Notes under the pieces: model-generated
Told to the model about the DNA's origin: nothing
The model's input: the letters and a program-made list of their open reading frames with translations, nothing else
Database searches by the model: none
Shown: positions 47,140-56,734 of the stretch, piece after piece
Layout of the letters: each line of letters opens with the position of its first letter
Numbering within the stretch: the first letter of the stretch is position 1
Source: Dipteris shenzhenensis
Taxonomy: Eukaryota; Polypodiophyta; Polypodiopsida; Gleicheniales
Assembly: GCA_047967505.1 (NCBI GenBank)
Contig: CM106538.1
Length of the DNA: 64,000 nt
Reading direction: 5' to 3' (one strand)
Translations under genes and position numbers: made by a program

Positions 47140-49207
47140 ACCATAGCATGGTTAATTGTTATGGTCTCTACAAGAGGCTTATATGACATAAAGGTGATTC
47201 CTATGAAGGCTTATTTAAACTATTATTGATAATGAATGGTGAGTGCACTCTGGAGGCTTACCCCATCTCATTAGTGAAGATGCTCACTTCTAGAGATTTA
47301 CCTTAATTCAAGGTCCTCCTCATAGTTGGAGGCTTATCCAACCTAATACTAATGGTGCTCTTTGATAAAGGCTTACCCAAACATTTTAATTATTTGTCCA
47401 TTCAGATGTAATGCTCACATTGATTAAGGCTTACCTTATTCAAGAAAAATGACTAAGTCATTGATTCTGTGCTAGAAGGCTTACTTTATATGATTACATC
47501 ATTTTAAAACAAATCTCATGTTTTAATTCATTCCACCAAGCATAAGATTGGAATAAATGCTAGAAATTCTTTCAGTTAATGATGGCCACTTGTTGATGAG
47601 GTGGACCAAAGCTGCCAAAAAAGTTGTTTTTAGTTGTTGAAATCCCCCATTTTATTTGATAACTATTTGATGTAGAAAACATAAAGAGCCTTTGATTTAT
47701 CAAATGTATGTGCTTGATAAATGCAACATATTCAGAATAATGAATATCAACATTTAAATCACCACTTTGGTGCTTATAAATTTGCTTGAATTTGAAAGAT
47801 TTTGTGTTTAATACGAGATCGGCATTTACTGGTATTAGAATAATGATAGTTTGGTTTTACACTTATTTTCTTCAAATTAAGATGGACTTGCATGTCATTG
47901 AAACTAGTGTTATTTACTAGAAAAATAATTGATTTGAACGTGAATTACAATACTTGTTGATGCACATCATGTGCTCTTTCAAGTTTCAATTGCTTGATGA
48001 AGAATTTTCTAAAATGATGGTCCATGTTTGCTTGTGCTAATTGGCACAACGAGAATTAGATTTGCAAAATTGTGAAGGATGCCTCTAAAGACTTTTTCTA
48101 AAATCTGCTTCAAATTTACCAAGATGTGATCAAACTACCAAAAATGGTGCCTAGAAATGCATTAGCAAAATTCAAAGCTCACTTTGGGGCCCTAAGAGAA
48201 ATCACCATGTTGTTTTTTTGGCTTTAAAAATAAATTATATAAAAAATAAAATTGACAAGGTAGGTGTTTTAAGTAGGCGTGCCACTTAAGTCTTTGAAAA
48301 TTCGATGCACGATTTGATGTTTTTGACATCACCAACACGTCTTGAACAGGCCAAAACCCCACAACCAACTTTTGAAATGCTGAGAATGGTGTCTAAATTG
48401 CATTCCACTATACATTCTTTTTTCGGGCCTTTTTTTGGCTTTTTTGGGCCTCCGAGTGTCCATTCTTAGTGTTTCAAAAGCCACTTTAGGGGTTTTGGCC
48501 CGCTCTAGAGGCACCATCGATGTCTTAAAATTCAAATTCTGCACCAAAAAATCATGTACATCAAATATAATAAATGGAAATGATATCCCTATTGAATGTA
48601 AGCTTGATTTTTTCCCTCCTTTTTATGATTTTTTTCTACGTTACGTAGGCTTATGATTTTTTTCTATGTTATGTAGGCCCTCCTCTGATTGGTAGAGGGC
48701 TATTTTTCTTCTAGGCTAAAAGGCCCCAAAATGAGCTCTCAAGTTTCCTAATGGTACAAGGGTTATACTTTTCTAAATGATGCCAAAATAATCCAAAATA
48801 TCTTTACATGAGCAACATTGTGTTTGTTTTTTAATGTGTGAATGAAGATTGCACAGAATTTCAACCAAAATTGACCAAGATATGGCCTAATAGCTAAAAG
48901 TACCTTCTTGATTGGAGCATAGATTTCTATGAATAACAATGCCCATATGGCCTCCAATTTTTTTAATAACATGTACTCTATGTATATCATGCAAAGATGT
49001 AGTGTGCAAGTACGTATGTGCAAGTACGTATGAGGAACAAGGAGATAAGATGCTAAATTCACTTTTAGCTTGTGGACTTAATTGTGATGTGTAATTGTGA
49101 CAACCTAGGGACACTAGTAGTGGAATGGAGATGAGGTTTGTTGCTACCCTTAGCACCTTGTAAAATTAACATTTAGAGGCTAAGTGGGGGCACTTTATTA
49201 CAAAAAT
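47140..49207. repeat. Long direct repeat, copy A (~2.07 kb)
   Basis: Homologous over its whole length to 56735-59021 in the same orientation. Shared landmarks: AAGAGGCTTAYATGACATAAA near the start, TTTGATTTATCAAATRWATGTGCTTG in the middle, the MITE-like copy, and TTTAGAGGCTAAGTGGGGG at the end. No coding sequence recognised. Boundaries are approximate. Confidence 0.85.
48162..48751. mobile_element. MITE-like inverted-repeat element, copy 2 (inside repeat A)
   Basis: 590 bp with TTAGCAAAATTCAAAGCTCA at the left and the inverted form GAGCTCTCAAGTTTCCTAA at the right. The interior arms CAGGCCAAAACCCC and GGGGTTTTGGCC pair. The flanks are not TA on both sides, suggesting decay or a different end. 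Confidence 0.7.
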
Positions 49208-50006
49208 AGGCTAAGTAAGGGTCTTGAAAGGGCCCCCAATGAGTGTTTCCTAATTTCAAGGGATTAGTGAGGTATTTGAGGTGTACCAATGGGAGTGCTC
49301 CTTTTTGTGGGGCAATGCCATGTTGAGGTGGAGGGTGGGCAGACCTGCAAACAGCCCCTATTGGCTACTCCTCTTACACCGGGGACCACTCAAACCATCC
49401 CCCCCCCCAACCCATGCTTGACCCTTCTCCCATATGCACCTCCCCCAAACAAACCTACAAGTCATTCAAGAGGCAGTGGGCCCTTCTAGGTGAATTTTTC
49501 CCCCCTCAACTTGTTACAGGCCTGCCCCCTCCTTTTCTCTAGTCCAGCTCCATTCTCACTCCATTTTTCAAATGTGGGAACTCATTTGGCATCTTCCCTG
49601 CCCCATCCTACTCTAGTCCACTGTGTTTCTCCCTCTCTAGCACCTCCTATACCAGCTGCTCATTATATCTCCATTCCTAGCTACAGCACCTCCTACATCA
49701 ACAGTTGCTCATCCCCCTCTGCTCTTTCTCCCTCCATTCCTAGCTATAGTACCTCTTGTAGTGGCTATTCATCCCCCTCTGCTCTTTCTCCCTCCATCCC
49801 TAGCTACAACACCTCCTGGAGTAGCTGCTCATCCCCCTCTGCATTTCTTTATCCATTCCTAGCTACAACACCTCTTGGAGCTTCTCTCAACCTTCAGTTG
49901 CACCCTCTATACCTTCTCCCTCTCTCTCCCTACATCGAAACTGCTCTCTCCCTCCAAGCTGCACTTTCTAGTCCACTATTGCTATTGTGACAACCTCTGT
50001 ACAAGC
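49208..50006. other. Pyrimidine-rich leader with ~60-bp minisatellite
   Basis: From 49500 it is C/T-rich. A unit of 60-63 bp (CCTAGCTACARCACCTCYTG then CATCCCCCTCTGCTCTTTCTCC) repeats about four times at 49675-49880. The open frame across it (49490-49990) encodes the matching 20-residue Ser/Pro repeat and is probably not a gene. It precedes the plus gene at 50007 directly. Confidence 0.6.
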
Positions 50007-51155
50007 ATGGTGAGGAGACCATACATGTACTCTGTGTCCCACAGGAACAAAAATGCACTGGATGAATGGGTGCCTTGCGCCTACAGCTTGAATGATTGGA
50101 TAGTCATGAGAGGATCTGCCAAGGGTCCACATAAGCTTCCCAAGAGCAAAAGAGGTGATGTTTTGCATGAATGGAAGGGCCGCATCATGAAGTTCAAGCT
50201 TGGGAAGAAAGGATGGCTTGCAAAGGTGTAACACATCTACATGGGGAAGGACATGCGCCTTCCTCCATCAAGCAATCAATCGACAATACCATCACATTGT
50301 AAGTCTACATTTTGTGTAAGATTTTGAAGTGTAATGAGTCAGTTTGAAATTGTATTTTGAAATAGAACCAGTGTATTGAGTCAATTTGAACTTGTATTTT
50401 GAAATAGCCCTTGTGCATAGCAGATGTATTTCCTTCAGAATTTGAGGAGTGGGAACCAGTCGAGTGCTTCTTAGGTAAGTTTACTGCCATTCATGAGGAT
50501 TTAGGAAGGCAAATGCATGCTGGAGAGAAGTCCTCTGCTTTGAAACACATAAATATCCATTGGTATGATGCCAAGTACATTACTCCAAGGACGGCATTAG
50601 GCTATGGCCATCTTCAATGAATTGCAACACCACAACTTGAAGACGTGCATTGCAACATGGTGGACACAAGAACAATGCAATCATACAAGGAAAAGATTGC
50701 AAAGGATGTGGGCATGGCCATGAAGTTTACATTTGGCTCTAAATGGGTAAGGTTGTCTTGGTTTATGCCTCTGCATATTTTTGCTTCTTATTTTCAGAAT
50801 ATCCAGATGCACAGAACAAAAACCATGTGGTCATGCAAGTGCCTACATGAGAATTCCCTTGAGGAATTGCTTGGGGTGAATTGGGGAAGCAGGTCAGGTG
50901 AACAGAAGGGTGATTTGTTTCAATCATGCTGACATCAATCGCAATGCTAACAAGGTCATTTTGGTGAACCGCATGGCTGCCCTCAATGCCTTTGGAACCA
51001 ATTTTCAAGGTATGGCATTGACGGTAGCAGCCATGTCCCTGGCCAGCAACAACAATAGCGTTGACTCTCTATCGACTAGGTTTAGATCTAAGAGTGTATT
51101 TGGGAATTCAAAGCCCGATATTCTCAGTGTTTTAGAGAAGAGAGAAAGGCTCTGA
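50007..51155 (+). pseudogene. Three-exon gene of unknown family (two stops and a probable frame change)
   Basis: Model: exon 1 50007-50298, intron GTAAGT...AGCAG (50299-50423), exon 2 50424-50746, intron GTAAGG...TTTCAG (50747-50797), exon 3 50798-51155. Exon phases agree at both junctions. Exon 1 encodes MVRRPYMYSVSHRNKNALDE and a basic stretch (KFKLGKKGW). Exon 2 has EFEEWEPVECFLGKFTAIHE. The last exon ends in another frame with FNHADINRNANKVILVNRMA and a hydrophobic helix. In-frame stops lie at 50229-50231 and 50618-50620. I recognise no domain. The clean splice sites argue that it was a real gene. It converges on the histone-like gene; a hairpin lies between their 3' ends. Confidence 0.55.
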
Positions 51156-51379
51156 AGCCTTATTGTATAGAAATTTTATTTTATATGAATACAGATATAT
51201 TTTTTATATAGTGCCCCATTTTGTGTTCTTTTACAAAATTTATTTTATACTGTCATTGTATTTTGTGACTTTAATTATTGTTGGCATTAATATTTTCATT
51301 CACTATTTTGTTCAAAAGCATGCTATCATATAAATATTTGCGCTATAATGGTCATTTCAGAGCAATCCAGTAAGAATCT
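51156..51379. other. AT-rich 3' flank
   Basis: No gene. AT-rich sequence after the plus gene; TTTATATAG and similar strings could serve 3'-end formation. Confidence 0.35.
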
Positions 51380-51574
51380 CACCATGCGGCAGAAGGCAAA
51401 TGTGTTCGGCATCGCGCGGGGAGCCTAGAAAAGCAAAAATTTGCTATGGCACATATGGGTCAAACAGGCCCCATATGCACCTAGTCAAATAGGCCCCATA
51501 CATGCCATAGCGGTTTTTTGCTTTTCTGGGCTCCCTGCACAATGCTGAACACATTTGCCTTCTGTGCCACAGTG
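51380..51574. repeat. 195-bp hairpin (80-bp arms) between convergent genes
   Basis: The left arm (51380-51459) and right arm (51495-51574) are inverted copies, sharing AGAAGGCAAATGTGTTC, GGGAGCC, AGAAAAGCAAAAA and GCTATGGCA, with about ten to fifteen mismatches. The loop contains a short duplicated AGGCCCCATA. It resembles a MITE or a precursor-like foldback. Confidence 0.8.
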
Positions 51575-51757
51575 AAAAAACATCATTTGACCACTCAAAT
51601 TCACATTGAACTTGCATAAACTGATGGAAAGCATCATGTAACATGTATAATAACATGGGAACAATAATAGAACATAAAATTATATTTTATTCATTGGCCT
51701 CAAAGGGCAGAGATTTACAAAATGATTCAAGTTACACCAAATGAGCCTAAACAACAT

Positions 51758-52797
51758 CTAGGGCCAAAGGGAGGGATCGGAGCAGATGCGCTTGGCGAGG
51801 GTAAGATCCTTGTCCATCACTGTTACTCTTTTGGCATGGATAGCACATAAGTTCGCGTTTTCAAAAAGACCTACTGTCATTTGCTCCATTGCCTCGTGAA
51901 TTGCTCCCATAGCACCTGAAGTGAAACGCACATCATCCTTGTAATGCTGTGCTATTTCACGTACAACACGTTGGAAGGGTGCACGGGGAATGAGATTGTC
52001 CACAGTGGTTTGGAACTTGTGGATCTCTTGAAGGTCCTTCACGCCTGATTTTTTGCACCTCTTAATCTTTGGGGGACCCTGCACTAACCTCTGGACATGG
52101 CTCCATGGCCGCTTGTATTCTTTGAACTTCTTTTGCCTCTTCTTCCTTGCAACCACCTCTTAAGCTCCTCTTCCTGTGTCTGGTGGGTCCTTCGAGGTGG
52201 CTTGTCGTGCCTAGGCGTTTGCTTTGTCCTTGGTCTCTTTTCCTTTTCATGAGGCTGTGAGACAACAGGCTGAGGCTCTTGCTCAGCTCGTACTAGAGGC
52301 TCCTCATATCTTATAATTTCGAGGCACAAAGGGTTGATGATGCTCTTCCATGCGGTCTGCTTGGTTGGAGGATTGGGGCCAAGCTTCATTATATCTGCGA
52401 GCCCGCCAAATACTTCCTCTTGTTGTGGCCCCTGTAATCTCTCCATCTCCTCTCTTTGCCTTTCTTGCTCCCCTTGTTACTCTAGATGCTCCATGCCAGG
52501 ACCCCACAGAGGAGGGAGGGGTAGTTGATCAAGATTGACTGGACTATTTTACCCCTCTTGGGAGACCTCTCTACTTCCACAGTTAGTTGTGTGGAAGGAC
52601 TGAGAGGATCCCTAATCATGCTTGGATCCTTCCTCGTGCTGGGATTCCTCATGGTGCTGAGATCCCTGGGATCCCCCATGAGAGTCGAATGGTGGGGACT
52701 CGCGTTGCTTGGACTCCTGATGATGAGAACCACCTTCAGATCCCTCTTGATCAATGCCCTCTTGGCCACTGGGGCTTGCAGTGTGTTCGGAGGCCAT
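51758..52797 (-). pseudogene. Divergent histone H3-fold protein with long N-terminal extension
   Basis: The frame 52156-51758 encodes a clear H3 histone fold: [19 protein letters not shown] (alpha-N), [19 protein letters not shown] (alpha-1/loop 1), a central helix with [20 protein letters not shown], and [20 protein letters not shown]. Loop 1 has the length of canonical H3, not the extended loop of CENH3. Upstream in another frame (from ATG 52797) lies a Ser/Gln/Glu/His-rich region, then REEMERLQGPQQEEV and a basic stretch with RTKQTPRHDKPPRR that recalls the H3 tail start ARTKQTARK. Stops at about 52612-52610, 52551 and 52484 and one frame change before the fold interrupt it. It could be a pseudogene, or introns could remove some stops. 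It is much more divergent than any housekeeping H3. Confidence 0.72.
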
Positions 52798-52882
52798 GGG
52801 TTGTGAGGACAACGGGTAGCGTCTAAATGATGTCCACTGGGTCTAGCAGTTTGTTTAACTCATGCCATAGAAATGAGGGATT

Positions 52883-52952
52883 TTAGGGTTTTGAATTGCT
52901 TTATATAGTCTTTTTTAAAGAACTTTAGGGTTCTTCTTTTAAATTAGGGTTT
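52883..52952 (-). promoter_or_regulatory. Telo-boxes and TATA box of the histone-like gene
   Basis: The minus strand carries a TATA box (CTATATAAAGC, about 52908-52898) about 100 bp upstream of the ATG at 52797. Two exact telo-boxes AAACCCTAA (52952-52944 and 52891-52883) and one variant GAACCCTAA (52933-52925) flank it. Telo-boxes are known cis elements of plant genes for translation and cell proliferation. The arrangement supports this being a transcribed histone-like gene in the past. Confidence 0.6.
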
Positions 52953-53152
52953 TTTGAGTGCACCCCCTCCCCCTCCCAATCTTTTGTCGTCGCCAGTTCG
53001 GTAATACTTAATCTTCACTACGCTCCCTCCCAACCCACTCACCCCTCCGCCTTGCCATGTCGCACATGCAATTCTGCAATTTCCAAACAAATTTGTGAAT
53101 TTTGGAATCTATAATTGACTCAAAATAGTGTTAACTTTATTCATCAAACATT

Positions 53153-55609
53153 TTACATTTGGGGCTCTCTTAGGACCCAACGCCTCCCCTGTCTGACTCT
53201 ACTTTGCAACCAAAGCACAACCCCTTGGCTCCCTGTTGAGGACTTCCAAGTAGCACATCTCCTTGTCTTCTTGAGATGTTGAACCGCTTTTGCGAGACTT
53301 GAGACCTCTACCTTATCGCGCTTGAGAGTCCTAGTCTCAAGACATCTATAAAACCAATCGAACATTCGTGTAGTGCATTGCTTCATGCGATACCACCCCC
53401 ATGCCTTGTATTCTTGAAGTATGCTGCCTTTGCTCTGTAGTGTGATTTCTCCATTCCTTGAGTATTCCACATGGACAGAGTGCCCCATTGCTCCACAAAC
53501 CATGGTGCATGTGCGTAAAGAATATACTGTAAACAAAAACATTGTATTAGAAACAGAAACTGACTCAAGTTTAAAGCACAAATTTCAACCTAAGGAGGAT
53601 TACCATGTAATGTGTAATATGTGACTCCCCCCATGCTTCTACCATCAATGATATGAATTCTCCCAATGCTGTCCTGAATCTCTCATAATAAAGCTCATCT
53701 GTTTGACCTTGTCTAAGCAACTTTATAAATGCATCAAGCTTTGTCCACAGTTTTGCTCTCAAAGTAGCAATTCGCGGATGTGAAGCTTGATTTGTAGTGC
53801 ACTCACACAAAGCTTTCCAATACTCCCAATCTAGGGTGCTTTGAGCCAATGTATGTTTTTCTTTATCAGCATTGTGGTTGGACAAGAACCTCCTTGCCTT
53901 TCCTCCACCCATGGACACTTTAGAGGAAGATTTTGTCTTTCCTGATTGTTTCTTGTCCTGCTTAAGCTTTACATTGCCTCTGTGAAGTTCCATTAGTGAG
54001 AGTAGTTCTTCAGCTTTTGCAATGCATTGTGCAGATACTTGCTGTGGCCTCAAATTCCAAGCATAAACTAGATGGAGATAGAGTAACTTATCAAGTATAC
54101 GCAGTTCAGCATGCAAAGTACACACGTGTACCCGCTCCAATGGAATTGGTAGAATGGGGTCCCACTTAGGATCCTTTTTGTGATGATCAGGGGCTGCACT
54201 TTGGTTGCAAGAAAGGATGCCATTTTCCCACTGTAGGCTTCCCCAATGAAAGAGAAATACAGTAAGGATATAGAAATGAGAAGAAATAAAGTTGCAATGA
54301 AGAGGGGATTTCTCTTACCTTCTTCTCTCATCCCATAGAATTTGACCATGGCTCTTTGCAAATTCTCTACATCCACGTAAACATTATTAAAAGCATTCAT
54401 CTCAAACGTTTGGATACCAGATTTCTTTTTACTCTTCCAAGTCATTGTGCCACTTACACAATGGTATCCTCTAAGCTTTTCTCTAGCACATTGGTTTGTT
54501 TCTTGATGTGCAAGCCTTACAGACCACGGTGTTGGAAATGGCATTGTAGATATCTTATACTTTTCCTCCATAGCAGACTTGAAAATTTTAAAAACAAAGT
54601 TGTAAGCTTCACGACTTACACCAGCAGCATCACAAGATCCAAGCACCTCCTTTGCTTGCACGAGGCCCTTGAAATCCTTCATTACCTCTCTAGCAACTTG
54701 TTTACGTCGCCCTTTTTGTCTAGGGTCCTTCAACACTTCCATGACATCACTTGGCTTTATTAAACTTCTTAGAACATATGAAGGATCACTATCATCCATT
54801 TCCATTGTTCCCATCGCATCCTCCATGAAATTCCTAAAGTAGAGTACAAATGAGTCTTAGTGGAAAGAATGCAACACCACAAATATTTTCGAGTAAGAAA
54901 TTTCATTGAAAATTTGGGGAACTAACCTTGCATCTCGTATTCTCCTCTTTCGGGCACCACTATTGGTTGACAATGCATCCATAGATTGTAATTGTCTTTT
55001 CCTCTCTTTCAGTCCCAAAGGTGTTCCCTTCAACTTTTGTACTCGTTCTATTGACTTCTCTCGTTCATTCTCCACAGCACATTGAACTTGGCCATAGATA
55101 GACCTTTCCAAATCTTGTTTGCTTTCAGCGAGCTCCTGGATTGATTCTTCCAATTCATGTCGCTCCAAGTCCAGTGGATGTGCTTTGTCACTGAGTTCTT
55201 TGTTTTGCAATTGGAGATCCTGCATACTATTATGCATTGCCACAATAGTAATATTTCCCAAATGTGCAAGTTCTTCTGCTTGGGCTCTCTGCACCTCGCT
55301 TGCTTGCATAGCCAATGTCTGAGAATGGTTCAATCGATTGCAATAACCGAGCAATCTAGCATGTCCCTTGCCAACAAACCGAACAACATCATGCACTATA
55401 TGAAAAGGAGGACTCTTTTGAGTGGCAGGGTATAAAGGTTACAAGTTTCCATCCACCCAATGGTCAAGATGCTTCTTTCCTTGCAATCGAAGACTGTGGA
55501 GCACACTTTGAGGAGTTCCACTATATCCCAAAGAGCGTGTGCTTGCATATTCTACCTCCAGTTGTAGGTTCACATGGTACTTGTTGGATATGTCCTCGAA
55601 AGGTGCCAT
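53153..55609 (-). pseudogene. Four-exon coiled-coil/transposase-like protein (one stop, one frameshift)
   Basis: Exons on the minus strand: 55609-54927, 54833-54319, 54193-53604, 53526-53153. Introns of 93, 125 and 77 bp all begin GT and end AG, and phases agree. Exon 1 starts MAPFEDISNKYHVNLQLEVE, hits a TAA at 55441-55439, then holds a coiled coil (about residues 90-200). Exon 2 is mixed helical (SYVLRSLIKPSDVMEVLKDP). Exon 3 has HVCTLHAELRILDKLLYLHL, GNVKLKQDKKQ and KARRFLSNH. Exon 4 has HAPWFVEQWGTLSMWNTQGM and continues after a shift in a G run with RMFDWFYRCLETRTLKRD. The C-terminal pattern (HYM..H.P.....G.LS....QG.E) resembles uncharacterised mobile-element proteins of other eukaryotes; no catalytic triad is assigned. 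Transposase function is inference. Confidence 0.65.
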
Positions 55610-55649
55610 GAGTACTCAAAGAGAGGTATCAATGATGCAGGCTAAAATG

Positions 55650-56280
55650 TAGGGAAGAGCTGGCAAAGATGGAGTAGTGAGAGGGAGAGAGTAGCAAGGA
55701 AGAGGGAGGAGGAGAAGCATATGAGGGAAAGAGGAAGAGGAGGAGGAGAGTAGAGCGACAAGTTTAGAAGGGAGGGAAGGAGCTGCTGTAGAAGGGAGGA
55801 GGAGGGGAGAGATGCTACAGGAGGGAGGAGGAGGGGAGAGATTTTGCAGGAGGGAGGAACAGAGGAGAGGGAGCTTGGGCATCTGGAGAAGGAGGGAAGA
55901 GGAAGGAGGGAGGAGGAGCCAGGAGGAGGAGGAGGAGGAGGGGAGAGGGAGGAGGGAGGAGGAGGAGCAAGACGGACGAGGGGAGAGATGCTATAGGAGG
56001 GAGGAGGAGGGGAGAGATTCTGCAGGAGGGAGGAGCAGAGGAGAGGGAGCCTGGGCGGCTGGAGAAGGAGGGGAGAGGAAGGAGGGAGGACGAGCCAGGA
56101 GGAGGAGGAGGAGGGGAGAGGGAGGAGCGAGGAGGAGGAGCGAGACGGAGGAGGGGAGAGGAGGAGAGAGGGGGAGGGAGGGAGAGGGAGAGGGAGGGAG
56201 GGAGGGAGGGAGGGAAGGAGAGAGAGGGAGGGAGGGAGGGAGAGAGAGAGACAGAGAGGGCGGGAGATTCAAAATTTGAA
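55650..56280. repeat. Polypurine region with a 178-bp tandem duplication
   Basis: About 600 bp of almost only G and A on the plus strand. Copies 55802-55979 and 55980-56157 begin GGGGAGAGATGCTAYAGGAGG and share a common order of GGAGGA blocks. The downstream end is (GGGA)n/(GAGA)n. Long Arg/Glu and Ser/Pro/Leu frames on both strands are compositional artefacts. It lies directly upstream of the minus four-exon gene. Confidence 0.9.
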
Positions 56281-56734
56281 ATTCAAATTTTAAAAAGTGG
56301 CCCCCTCCCCTCATTCATGGGGGAAGAGGTGGGCTCAAATGTGGGCTTAACCCACCTAGGTTGGGCTGGTTAGGCCTCTTTGGGACCCTTCAAGCCCCTT
56401 GCATTAGCCCACTAAGCATTCCCTAATCCATTCCTTATGAGGCCCTTTTGAGACCCCAATTCTCCCCTAATGTAGAAGTGATTCCCATTGCGGCGCTCAT
56501 AAGAGCAATCGTGTTGTTTGAGTAATTATGACTTAACATTTAGCTTCTACAAGTGTTATTGTAAGAACTTGTGCCAAGTATTGGATTCTGAAAAATCTTC
56601 CCAGATGTTGTTAAACTCAAACTCTTGATTGAAACTTGGAAGCTCTTCGTATTCCATGTCTAATGTTGTTGAAGTCGCCGATAGTGGCATATCAAAGGTA
56701 TCTAGCTTTTGAATCGAAATATCATCTATCCACG
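56281..56734. other. No gene seen except a shared short peptide
   Basis: A minus frame (56783-56556) begins outside this interval and includes ESWIDDISIQKL, also found at about 40516 on the plus strand, followed by an acidic/aromatic stretch (WEDFSESNTW). It may be the N-terminal end of an unidentified transposon protein. Confidence 0.35.

Noticed and set aside
51758-52156. Calling the H3-fold gene a centromeric CENH3
   Set aside because: Loop 1 ([10 protein letters not shown]) has the same length as canonical H3, whereas CENH3 usually has an insertion there. A divergent H3-like protein is the safer call.
55812-56314. 155-codon and 107-codon frames (plus and minus)
   Set aside because: Generated by the purine-only tract; open on both strands with repetitive composition.
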